Under the pieces are notes generated by a model. It was not told where the DNA came from and made no database searches. It saw nothing but the letters and a program-made list of their open reading frames with translations. A DNA stretch of 38,555 nt from Rhodanobacter sp. L36 (GTDB lineage Bacteria; Pseudomonadota; Gammaproteobacteria; Xanthomonadales; Rhodanobacteraceae): assembly GCF_009765755.1 (NCBI RefSeq), contig NZ_LMUV01000003.1, forward strand, positions 1 through 38,555, read 5' to 3'. Position numbers and translations under genes: made by a program. The number at the start of each line of letters is the position of its first letter. The first letter of the stretch is position 1. Positions 28,152 to 35,786 of the stretch are shown piece after piece.

Positions 28152-30119
28152 TCAGTTCCCGATCACCGGCAACGCGATGAAACTCGCCTGTGTCGGTGCG
28201 TGATACACGCGCTGTGTCGCCTTCAGGTAGTCCGCGGGTTTCGCCAGCATGATGTTGGGGACGAAGGTTTGCGGGTTGCGGTCGTAGAGGGGGAACCAGC
28301 TGGATTGCACCTGCACCATGATGCGGTGGCCGGGCAGGAACACGTGGTTGGCCGGCGGCAGTGCGAAGCGGTAGGGCAGGGGCTGGTTGTCGGCGATGGC
28401 TTTGGGATCGGCGAAGCCTTCGCGATAGCGCCCTCGGAAGATGTCCATCGCGATGCCGAGCTGGAATCCACCGAGTTCCGGTTGGTCGGCGACTTGATCG
28501 GGGTACACGTCGATCAGCTTGACGACCCAGTCGCTGTCGCTGCCGCTGGTGGATGCGATGAGGTTGACCTGCGGTGCACCGGCGATGGTGAGCGGCGCGG
28601 CGAGCACGTCGGAAACATAGGTGAGCACATCGGTGCGGCCGGATGCTTCGCGCTGGTCGTCGACCAGCCATTGCGACCAGGTCTGGCCAGCGTCGTAACC
28701 CATCGGCTGAATTGGCCGCGCGCGGTACGGCACCGGATGCGCAGGATCGGAGATGTATTCATCGTAGTCGGCGCCGGCGGCGGGGGCGTCGAAGCCGAGC
28801 TTGTTGCCGGCTTCGAGATAAAGCTTGCGACTCGCGGTCGGGCAGCCTTCGCTGCAGGCGAGCGGCCAGCGATCCAGCCGCTGCCATTCGTTGCTGCCGG
28901 TCTGGAACGCGGTGACCGGTGCGAGGTTGGCTTTCGGCGCGCCGTCCTTGAGGTATTGCGCGAGATACGGGCGCAGGATTTTCTCGCGGAAATATTTGCC
29001 GGTGTCGCTGCCGAAGCGGATGGCGCCGAGCGCGCTGGCGTCTTCGATTTCCTGGCCGTGATGCCACGGACCCATGACCAGACGCACCATGTCGCCGCCG
29101 CCATCCTTCGGCTTGATCGCGCGATAGACGGCCATGGCGCCGTAGATGTCTTCCTGATCCCACAGGCTGTGCACCAGCATCACCGGCACTTTCAGCGGCT
29201 GCGCGGCGAGCAGTTTGTCCACCGCCTGCTCGCTCCAGAAACTGTCGTACGCGGTGTGCGCCAGCATCTTGTTCCAGAAGCCGAGCTGCTCCATGCCGTA
29301 CGCATGCGCGAGCGCGCCGGCGGAACCGTAGTGCATGAAGAAGTCGTACTCGTCGTGGTAGTTGGCCCACCACTTGATGGAGTTGTCGCGGCTGGCCGAC
29401 TGCTCGTAGATGTAGGAAAGATTCTGCTGGCGGAATGCGCCGTTGTGGAACCAGTCGTCGCCCATCCAGCCGTCGACCATCGGGTTCATCGGCACCGCGA
29501 CCTTGAGCGCGGGATGCGGATTCACCAGCGACATCAACGGCTCGAAACCGTCATACGAAATACCGATGGTGCCGACCTTGCCGTTCGATTCCGGCACGTG
29601 CTTCACCAGCCAGTCGATGGTGTCGTACGTGTCGGTGGCGTCGTCCACCGGCGTCGGATTGAGCGAGCCGTGCACCGGGCGGTTCATCACGTAGTCGCCC
29701 TCGGAGCCGTACTTGCCGCGGATGTCCTGGATCACGCGGATATAGCCGTCTTCGACAATCACGTCGGTGGCGTTGTCGTAGCCCTCGAGCATCGGCGCCA
29801 TGTGTCCGCTCAGTGCGTGCGTGGTCAGCGCGTGCGCGTCGTACGGCGTGCGCGTGAGCAGCATGCCGGCGCGCTGCGCGCCCTTGGGAACCATGATCAC
29901 GGTGTGCAGTTTCACGCCGTCGCGCATCGGGATCATCACGTCGCGCAGTGCGTAATCGAAGCCCGCATCCACCGGCACGAACTTCGCCGGTGTTTCGCTG
30001 GGATAGTTCGGGTATTTCGCCTGCGGCGTATCGGCGGCTTGCGCCAGACCACTCGTCGCGACGAGCAAGGTGAGCAACATCACGGGCGCGAACTTCACGA
30101 CGATGCAAGCGGACTTCAT
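28152..30119 (-). CDS. Alpha-amino-acid ester hydrolase (CocE/X-Pro peptidase family)
   Basis: From the ATG at 30119, behind AGGGGG, the gene encodes 655 residues. A signal peptide ends near GLAQAA. The alpha/beta hydrolase and jelly-roll layout of the CocE/NonD family is clear. The catalytic triad Ser188 (GISYDG), Asp321 and His354 (PWHHGQ) has exactly the spacing of Ser174, Asp307 and His340 in the Xanthomonas citri alpha-amino-acid ester hydrolase. The carboxylate cluster that binds the substrate ammonium is also kept: Asp222, Glu323 and Asp324. These enzymes acylate or hydrolyse beta-lactam side-chain esters and dipeptides. It is likely periplasmic or secreted. The natural substrate is unknown. 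Confidence 0.93.
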   Translation of the reverse strand: MKSACIVVKFAPVMLLTLLVATSGLAQAADTPQAKYPNYPSETPAKFVPVDAGFDYALRDVMIPMRDGVKLHTVIMVPKGAQRAGMLLTRTPYDAHALTTHALSGHMAPMLEGYDNATDVIVEDGYIRVIQDIRGKYGSEGDYVMNRPVHGSLNPTPVDDATDTYDTIDWLVKHVPESNGKVGTIGISYDGFEPLMSLVNPHPALKVAVPMNPMVDGWMGDDWFHNGAFRQQNLSYIYEQSASRDNSIKWWANYHDEYDFFMHYGSAGALAHAYGMEQLGFWNKMLAHTAYDSFWSEQAVDKLLAAQPLKVPVMLVHSLWDQEDIYGAMAVYRAIKPKDGGGDMVRLVMGPWHHGQEIEDASALGAIRFGSDTGKYFREKILRPYLAQYLKDGAPKANLAPVTAFQTGSNEWQRLDRWPLACSEGCPTASRKLYLEAGNKLGFDAPAAGADYDEYISDPAHPVPYRARPIQPMGYDAGQTWSQWLVDDQREASGRTDVLTYVSDVLAAPLTIAGAPQVNLIASTSGSDSDWVVKLIDVYPDQVADQPELGGFQLGIAMDIFRGRYREGFADPKAIADNQPLPYRFALPPANHVFLPGHRIMVQVQSSWFPLYDRNPQTFVPNIMLAKPADYLKATQRVYHAPTQASFIALPVIGN

Positions 30120-30312
30120 GGCAACCCCCTGGATGGACAACTAGTCCAGCGTAGCCGAAAAGTTGATCAGCTCGTGACCCAATGGACGCATCGTCACCAT
30201 GTGCATTCCGTACTCGCAAGCGTCGTTCCGGCAGACACTGAGACTGGTCGTCTGCGGCATCAGGAAGAGTTCTCGGCGGCGCTCCTCCTAACTTCAACGC
30301 ATTTGATCGCGA

Positions 30313-32340
30313 TCAACGCCCTTGCGGAATTTGCGCGTGAGTCTGCGCCGTTTGTGTCTGGATATTCGCTTGCACTTGCACCTGCACCTGCACCTGTTGT
30401 TGGTCGGCCTGTTGGATCTGCTGGATCGAATGCGCCGGTTGCGGTGACGGCTGGCTCAGGTCGATCGCCGTGACGTGCGGCGTCAATCCGCCCGAGACGA
30501 AAACGGCGGTGTGGTTCTGCTCGTTGAGATGGACCGATTCAAGATTCTTTTCAGTGATGCCTTTGTCATGACAAGCGGCGGTGAACTGAAGCAACCGATT
30601 GTCGCCAGCTTCTGGAATTTGTTCTTTCAAATGATTGAACAGCGCATGTTGAGGACTATTCGGATGGCGCGGATCGTTGTTTGCATGGTCAAAATCAGCA
30701 GGTGTCACCCCCCGAGTGTCGGGTACAAGTGGCGTCGATGGCGAAGGCAGCTGAGTTGGAACGGATATCTCACCCTGATGAGGCCAAGGTTCCGAATGCG
30801 TCAGCGTGTCATAAGCGCGGCTAATGTCACGTTTAACCTCGTCGATACCGTGTGACATGGCCTGTCCGGCCTGTATGGCGGCATCGTGGAGGTAAGTTGT
30901 CGTGTCGTGGATCGCGTGAGCTGCCTTTTCGCCGTTATGAAAAGTGTCCAAGGATTGGTCCACTTCTTTTACAGCCATCGCCTCGTAGCCGTGGACGGCT
31001 GTCGTGGCCACCCGCCCCGTGACATGTGCGGCCTGGTTGATTCCTCGCTTGTCCATCTGCGCCTGTTCGGCGGCGAGTTGATTGACGACGTAGGCGGCCT
31101 GCCCTGACACATGGCTTGCCAGCGCATATTTATCGGCCTCGGCCCGGACGACGTGGCCAACTCCTTGAGTGACGAGAGCTACAGCACCGGCCGCCACCGG
31201 ATCAACCTCCACAAACGCCATCGCACCGCGCGACACCTGGTCTGCCTGTTGCTGCGCAGTCTGTCCGGCCGCGCGAAAACCCTGCGCTACCTGATCGGCG
31301 GCTTGTCGGGCGCTCTCGCCACGTGACTGGAAGGCAGCACTTGTCAGATCCAGCTTGTGCGTGGCGTCTTCGATCAACTGACTGTGTTCCACCGCATTCT
31401 GAATCTTCTCGTCCACCACGGAGGCGTGGTATTCAGCCAATTGTTGCTGCATGTGCGGCGACAAGTGAGCGTAGACAGATTCCAGATTCGGGTGATCCGT
31501 GCTGTTCAGCGCCACGGCCAGTTCGGCGCGCGAGTTGTACAGGTCGCTGCGGAAGTGTTCGATGGCGCCCTTGTACTTCGCATGGTTCTCCAAGGCGTGC
31601 TCTATGTTTTCAGCCTTAAGCATGCTCTTCGGGCCGCTGAAATTCGTATTGACGCCGTGATCGTCCACGCGCATCGCCATCAACGGGTTCGGCCCAGGCG
31701 CGCCGGGCGGTGCATCGAGATAGCGCCCCTTTCGCAGGTGCTCGATGTCCAGGTCACTGGCGAGCGGCACCACCTGGCCATAGTGGCGGCTGGCCGCGCT
31801 CACCGGATCGCCAGCCATCACGTAAGTGGTGACCATGTCTCCCCCCTCGGGCACGGGGTAGTTCAAATCCACGGCGCCGTAGCCGTTGATCGACGTGCCG
31901 CGAAGGTGAAACTCTGCTGCCACGATTTCCACCAGCGTTCCGCCCAAGGAATGGCCGGCAAGGGTGACCTGGTCTGTGGAGATGCCCTGCTTTTGCGCCT
32001 TTTCCATCATTTCCGCAGCGAAGGCTTTCGCCTCGTCCACCTGTGGATTTACCCGGTCTCGCACCATCGTGTAGTCGACGGCGACGTCTTTCAACATGGT
32101 GGGGAGGTGGTTTTTGAAGTCCGTATCGGTGCCGCGATAAGCAATAATAATTTCATGCGTTTTGACATTTTCGTATGCTGTAGCGTGAAATCCGCTGGCA
32201 AGATTTTCCTTGTATCCAAAAACCAGATATCTCTGGCCATTCAGAAAAATAGGTTTATGTGCATTATCGATATCACTTGACGGACGATCAGTATACGCGT
32301 CACTGGCGGCATCGGCATAAGATTGAGGATTCAGGCTCAT
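30313..32340 (-). CDS. Putative X-T4SS effector: class-3 lipase domain plus C-terminal XVIPCD-like domain
   Basis: The gene encodes 675 residues. Residues 1-250 form a class-3 lipase: an AYRGTD oxyanion segment (67-72), the nucleophile GHSLGG (Ser131), GDPVS (Asp178) and a probable His near 248. The middle part (about 290-520) is a long helical region with Gln/Ala-rich repeats. From about 556 (DPRHPNSPQHALF) to 650 it resembles the Xanthomonadales VirD4-interacting domain (XVIPCD) and ends in a Gln-rich tail, including a QVQVQVQVQ run. Such proteins are delivered by the antibacterial X-T4SS. The start overlaps the immunity gene by 4 bases (ATGA). There is no signal peptide, consistent with T4SS export. 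The XVIPCD call is by eye, not by profile search. Confidence 0.87.
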   Translation of the reverse strand: MSLNPQSYADAASDAYTDRPSSDIDNAHKPIFLNGQRYLVFGYKENLASGFHATAYENVKTHEIIIAYRGTDTDFKNHLPTMLKDVAVDYTMVRDRVNPQVDEAKAFAAEMMEKAQKQGISTDQVTLAGHSLGGTLVEIVAAEFHLRGTSINGYGAVDLNYPVPEGGDMVTTYVMAGDPVSAASRHYGQVVPLASDLDIEHLRKGRYLDAPPGAPGPNPLMAMRVDDHGVNTNFSGPKSMLKAENIEHALENHAKYKGAIEHFRSDLYNSRAELAVALNSTDHPNLESVYAHLSPHMQQQLAEYHASVVDEKIQNAVEHSQLIEDATHKLDLTSAAFQSRGESARQAADQVAQGFRAAGQTAQQQADQVSRGAMAFVEVDPVAAGAVALVTQGVGHVVRAEADKYALASHVSGQAAYVVNQLAAEQAQMDKRGINQAAHVTGRVATTAVHGYEAMAVKEVDQSLDTFHNGEKAAHAIHDTTTYLHDAAIQAGQAMSHGIDEVKRDISRAYDTLTHSEPWPHQGEISVPTQLPSPSTPLVPDTRGVTPADFDHANNDPRHPNSPQHALFNHLKEQIPEAGDNRLLQFTAACHDKGITEKNLESVHLNEQNHTAVFVSGGLTPHVTAIDLSQPSPQPAHSIQQIQQADQQQVQVQVQVQANIQTQTAQTHAQIPQGR
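30370..30393. repeat. Hexanucleotide repeat encoding the Gln-Val tail
   Basis: Four copies of YTGCAC occur in tandem and encode the alternating Gln-Val run of the effector tail. Expansion or contraction would change only the length of the tail, not the frame. Confidence 0.75.
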
Positions 32341-32930
32341 GGCATTGCTTCCCTGACGGTCACAGTTATTGGAAAGAAGGCGTTGGGGTATTGAATAACA
32401 TCGGGACTATCAACTGCAGAAGGTAGCGCATCATCGCCACCGGGTGAGTAATTAAAGTATTCACTTTTCTTGAAATACGTTAGTGAGTCTCGTTGTTGTC
32501 CGTTCTCTATTCCGATTCCAGCGCTGAACTCCCTGCCGTGTACGGTGAAGGAAGGTGTAACGCCAGTCATATCCCAATGACATGTTCCTTGTCCAAAATA
32601 ATCCTCATCTTGCAGAAGATCTCGATAGACATAGCCCTTCCATGTCCTATCGTTCAAACGTGTCATTTCAAACTCGTAGCCGTTATTTGGCACGTTCTGG
32701 CCGCCGGTAAATACACCTCGGGGCACGCATTCCGTATTGACGACGTCGAAAAACACATAGCCCTTTACCGAATCCCACGACAACGATGGGTCTACCGTAG
32801 CGGTGACCTCGTAGCGTTTGACTGGGTGCGGGTTCTTCTTGGGGTTCTTGGGGTCGCCATGTGCCATCGAGCACCCGGCGCCAACGACCAAGGGAAGAAT
32901 CGCCGCAGCGGCAACCATGTGAAGTTTCAT
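32337..32930 (-). CDS. Putative periplasmic immunity lipoprotein (X-Tfi) of the lipase effector
   Basis: From the ATG at 32930, with AAGGGGA upstream, the gene encodes 197 residues. The signal MKLHMVAAAAILPLVVGAGC ends in a lipobox (GAGC), so it is a lipoprotein and probably faces the periplasm. The domain begins PKKNPHPVKRYEV and contains KGYVFFDVVNTECVPRG and DEDYFGQGTCHWDM, with conserved cysteines. The same domain occurs in the protein at 34475-35683. The gene overlaps the effector by 4 bases and precedes it, the usual order for effector/immunity pairs. By analogy to X-Tfi proteins it would inhibit the lipase in the envelope of the host cell. The overlap and the lipoprotein signal support this; binding is unproven. 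Confidence 0.8.
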   Translation of the reverse strand: MKLHMVAAAAILPLVVGAGCSMAHGDPKNPKKNPHPVKRYEVTATVDPSLSWDSVKGYVFFDVVNTECVPRGVFTGGQNVPNNGYEFEMTRLNDRTWKGYVYRDLLQDEDYFGQGTCHWDMTGVTPSFTVHGREFSAGIGIENGQQRDSLTYFKKSEYFNYSPGGDDALPSAVDSPDVIQYPNAFFPITVTVREAMP

Positions 32931-33157
32931 CGAATCGTCCCCTTGATGGTTGTCCGCTGCGGGAGCAGCGGACGATGTGATTTGTGGCAGGTTAGGTTTG
33001 CGCTTGGGCTTCACCGGCAAACCACCAGGCGGCAGAGCGCCCAATTGAGCGACGGTACGCGCATTCGCGATAGCTGCCCGTCGTGATGCAGGTCACGGAC
33101 ATTGATTCTTTTCGGTCTGTAGAAACTATCGCTGTGGTCGTTTCGTTCGCTGTTCAT
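32931..33157 (-). pseudogene. Frameshifted second copy of the small protein family (34060-34272)
   Basis: An ATG at 33157 opens a 48-residue frame (MNSERNDHSDSFYRPKR...) ending at 33011. One frame over, PASRRAAIANARTVAQLGAL continues in phase into the immunity gene. Joined, the pieces resemble the intact protein at 34060-34272: MN-xxx-ND-xx-D-xx-YRP and then RRA-x-NAR-x-(V/L)AQ-x-G. A one-base frameshift between YRPKRINVRD and PASRRAA explains this. The rest of the gap 33158-33328 shows no gene. Confidence 0.6.
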
Positions 33158-33328
33158 GGATTTCGCTATCTCGCGCTGCTGATTAAGTTTCAAGCTGCAC
33201 GGCACCTGGAATAAGCATGGCTTCTCGGTGAACATCCGCCGGGTGGTGCAATTCGATATTTGAGTGGTGCGGGTCTTAAGCAGGTAAGGGGTCGGCAGGG
33301 CTACTGCGAGTATTCGTATCGCTGCAAC

Positions 33329-34063
33329 TCATTCAGTCGTCTTTGCCTGCTGGTAGAAGTTGCCGACTTGCTCAGCAGCCCGATCAAGCAGTGTGGGCCA
33401 TTCTCTGACAGGCCGCGGCTTAGGCTTCTCGCACGTCTTGGCGTTCCGCATGGCGCACTGCATCCACAACATGCCGTAAGAGGCAGGCCAGTGCGTGTCG
33501 TAGTGGATATTGTTGCTCTCGATCCTGTCGCGCGCATCTTGGATGCCTGCTGCAACTGCCACGGCAGCGGAATCGGGATCATCTTGCAGGTATTGAATGA
33601 AATACTTGGCGTTCTGGCCCAAGGCCAGCGTGAAAAAGCTCTCGTTGGTTCCTATCTCGGCGCGACCACTCTCGTCAGCAAAACGCAGCGCATCGTACCA
33701 ACTCAGCGTGGTCTGGCTGGCAATGGCCCTCAATGCTACATCGACTTTAAAAGACCCTCCCTGCAGCTCGTGGGGTATGTAGAAAACTCGGAACAATTCC
33801 AAAGTCTCGATGGGTGTGAGTTTTCCCCTATCGGCCTCCGTCAGGCGAGCATCGAAATTCTGTCTCGCTCGTGCGAGCTCGGTGGGGCTTGTGCTTTTGT
33901 CCTCTATTATTTGAATAAGCGCTCGGGTCTGAGTGCGACGGATTCGCCATGCGTCTTTAGGAGACTGTACATAGATGACCTTGTTCTCTGCATAAGCGAC
34001 TGGTGGCGCAGTGAGAGTAATAAATAGAAATCCTAGAGCAAGGCTTGCAAAGTACTTTTTCAT
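33329..34063 (-). CDS. Periplasmic protein of unknown function, candidate immunity or accessory protein
   Basis: The gene encodes 244 residues with a signal peptide (MKKYFASLALGFLFITLTAPPVAYA, cleaved before ENK). The mature protein is helical and contains YYxQ-like FFTLALGQNAKYFIQYLQ, HYDTHWPASYGMLW, MQCAMRNAKTCEKPKPRP and FYIPHELQGG. No known domain is recognised. The start overlaps the stop of the preceding small gene by four bases (ATGA), so the two are translationally coupled. It lies inside the effector/virD4 string, which makes an immunity role for a missing effector one possibility; that is inference only. Confidence 0.7.
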   Translation of the reverse strand: MKKYFASLALGFLFITLTAPPVAYAENKVIYVQSPKDAWRIRRTQTRALIQIIEDKSTSPTELARARQNFDARLTEADRGKLTPIETLELFRVFYIPHELQGGSFKVDVALRAIASQTTLSWYDALRFADESGRAEIGTNESFFTLALGQNAKYFIQYLQDDPDSAAVAVAAGIQDARDRIESNNIHYDTHWPASYGMLWMQCAMRNAKTCEKPKPRPVREWPTLLDRAAEQVGNFYQQAKTTE

Positions 34064-34272
34064 TGGACTCTCTTGGGCAGCAATTTATCGATGGACTGAG
34101 AGAGGATTCTTTCGACGAGTTGCCAGTCTGTGCGCATCACTTCGCCAGATTGCGCAAGAATGGCGCGGTTTTGCGCACGTCGCTTCGCCAGAGTTTGGTG
34201 CTTGCTCTGAGTTGGAATTGGTTGCCGTGGTCGGTAAGGGTTGTCGCAACAGTCGTTTGAATTGTTGTTCAT
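34060..34272 (-). CDS. Small protein of unknown function, coupled to the periplasmic protein
   Basis: From the ATG at 34272, with AGGA 11 bases upstream, the gene encodes 70 residues; the frame is open to 34356. The sequence starts MNNNSNDCCDNPYRPRQ and contains AKRRAQNRAILAQSGEVMR, then a short amphipathic C-terminus (WQLVERILSQSIDKLLPK). No signal peptide or membrane segment is seen. A frameshifted relative precedes the other immunity gene at 32931-33157, suggesting that a duplicated two-gene unit (small protein, exported protein) exists here. The 202 bases before it to 34474 carry no further gene. Confidence 0.6.
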   Translation of the reverse strand: MNNNSNDCCDNPYRPRQPIPTQSKHQTLAKRRAQNRAILAQSGEVMRTDWQLVERILSQSIDKLLPKRVQ

Positions 34273-34474
34273 CGAGCGTAACTTCCTGGTCTCGCTTTGT
34301 ATATCTGGTTCATGCCGTGCTCGTCTTTGTTGTGCCAGGTTCGCTGACGCAGGCAAATGAGCCGCGTCGTCTCCGTGCGGAACTTGCTAATCCTTGCTGC
34401 ACATCCAGTGATAGTTATTCCGGTTCGCCGAAATAATGTCTTTGAACGTGCATCGCGTTGCTCTAGCAGTCAAA

Positions 34475-35683
34475 TCATGGTTCGGCCTTCAGCGCTGTGA
34501 CTGTCACTTTGTAGAAGTCGCCAGGATTTTTCAAAACTTCGGCCTCATCAAGAATAAAGTTCAAAGGCTCGGAGCTTGAGGCGTCCTGATAGTCACGCTT
34601 GCTTACATATAGGATATTCGTCCATTCGCTCGGATCAGTGGAGGGCAACGAAATAAAGGGGTAGATTTTTCGACTATTTATGTCGAAGGTAAGGTTTAGT
34701 TCCATTGGCACCAAGCTACATTTTCCGTAGCCGTAGTAATCTTCATTTACTAGCTGATCCAAATAAAAATAAGTTTCCCATGTCCTGTTATTTATACGGA
34801 CCATTTTAATGTCTCGCGTTTTTACAGGGAAGCTGTCGTTGGATAGGTTGGGAGGGGCGCAATTGGATTCAAGGTCGCCAAAAACAATAGTTCCTTTTAA
34901 ATAATTCCAAGGGCCTGGTGCATCCGTCGTGAGAACAAGCTTGTGGCGCTGTACGGGGTGGGGGTTTTCTTTGGGTTGTCCGGCGCCACCCGATGATCTC
35001 CAGGGAGAACGCGCGCAGACCAGGATTAACAGCGCGAGCAGGAGAAGGCCGGCTGGTACCGGATATTTCTTCATGGCTTGTACCCGTCTACACAACCTAT
35101 TCATTAGTGATGGAAGCCACTTTTGTGGTAGTGATGGAGGCAACTTGTAAGGCAGCGCTGGCGGCGCAGCGCGAACCACCTCGTCAGATTTTTCAGTATC
35201 TCTTTGCCACCACGAAACGCATAAGGGAACGGTAATACTAAAGACCCATAGGAAATAGCCTACTTCAGGTCGATCCAGCATGAAGCTCTCGACCGTAAAT
35301 ATGTTTTCCTTGTACGGACTATTGTATAAGTTAAAGGTTTGAAACGTCAGCGCGATGGATATCAAGAACATCCATCGCGCCGATGGCCTGTTTTTAAGAA
35401 GCCAAATCCACCCGATCAATAAGAAGATGTTCGCGTAAGCAGCGAAATTCAACTTCAACGGCCCGAATATAATCCCGGATATGAGAAAATAAAGTCCGGA
35501 ATTTTTGACGATACCAGTGACTTCGTGTGGGTAAGGAAGCAAGTAACAGGTGGTGGTGGACCGTTCGCTACACTCAATCACAGTCCAAAGTACAAGCGCA
35601 GGAGTGAACAGCGAGCTCATGAACAGAAGCATGCTTGCCAGCACGACAAACCAGCGATTCTTTACTATGCGCAGCACATTCAT
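34475..35683 (-). CDS. Four-span membrane protein fused to an X-Tfi-like immunity domain
   Basis: From the ATG at 35683 (MNVLRIVK) the gene encodes 402 residues; a GTG at 35716 would add 11. Residues 1-185 contain about four membrane segments (WFVVLASMLLFMSSLF, YFLISGIIFG, ANIFLLIGWIWLL and GYFLWVFSITVPL). A linker follows, then a second signal-like start at residue 204 (MKKYPVPAGLLLLALLILVCA) and an immunity domain (PKENPHPVQRHKLV, KGTIVFGDLESNCAPPN, NEDYYGYGKCS). That second half is clearly paralogous to the lipoprotein at 32337-32930. An internal ATG at 35074 could make a separate 199-residue product. A fusion of two ancestral genes is likely. The region is visibly A/T-richer. Confidence 0.75.
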   Translation of the reverse strand: MNVLRIVKNRWFVVLASMLLFMSSLFTPALVLWTVIECSERSTTTCYLLPYPHEVTGIVKNSGLYFLISGIIFGPLKLNFAAYANIFLLIGWIWLLKNRPSARWMFLISIALTFQTFNLYNSPYKENIFTVESFMLDRPEVGYFLWVFSITVPLCVSWWQRDTEKSDEVVRAAPPALPYKLPPSLPQKWLPSLMNRLCRRVQAMKKYPVPAGLLLLALLILVCARSPWRSSGGAGQPKENPHPVQRHKLVLTTDAPGPWNYLKGTIVFGDLESNCAPPNLSNDSFPVKTRDIKMVRINNRTWETYFYLDQLVNEDYYGYGKCSLVPMELNLTFDINSRKIYPFISLPSTDPSEWTNILYVSKRDYQDASSSEPLNFILDEAEVLKNPGDFYKVTVTALKAEP

Positions 35684-35766
35684 GAGTGAATTACCCACGT
35701 ACACATAAGTACACACCGCATAGGCAGGAAAAGAAAAACCAGAGCCGGTACGAATTTCATCGTCAT
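35680..35766 (-). CDS. 28-residue ORF between virD4 and the fused immunity gene
   Basis: The ATG at 35766 has a strong AGGA 8 bases upstream, and the peptide is MTMKFVPALVFLFLPMRCVLMCTWVIHS. It lies 20 bases after the virD4 stop and overlaps the next start by 4 bases (ATGA). Its hydrophobic N-terminus with a Cys resembles a lipoprotein signal, so it may be the remnant of a lost lipoprotein or a translational coupling leader. VirB7, which follows virD4 in Xanthomonas, is another idea, but no lipobox consensus is present. Confidence 0.45.
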   Translation of the reverse strand: MTMKFVPALVFLFLPMRCVLMCTWVIHS

Positions 35767-35786
35767 GATTTCATCCTGTGCTCGCA

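Noticed and set aside
28200..30473. 757-residue open frame opposite the ester hydrolase
   Set aside because: Arg/His/Val-rich translation without motifs; the minus-strand gene has an intact catalytic site and signal peptide.
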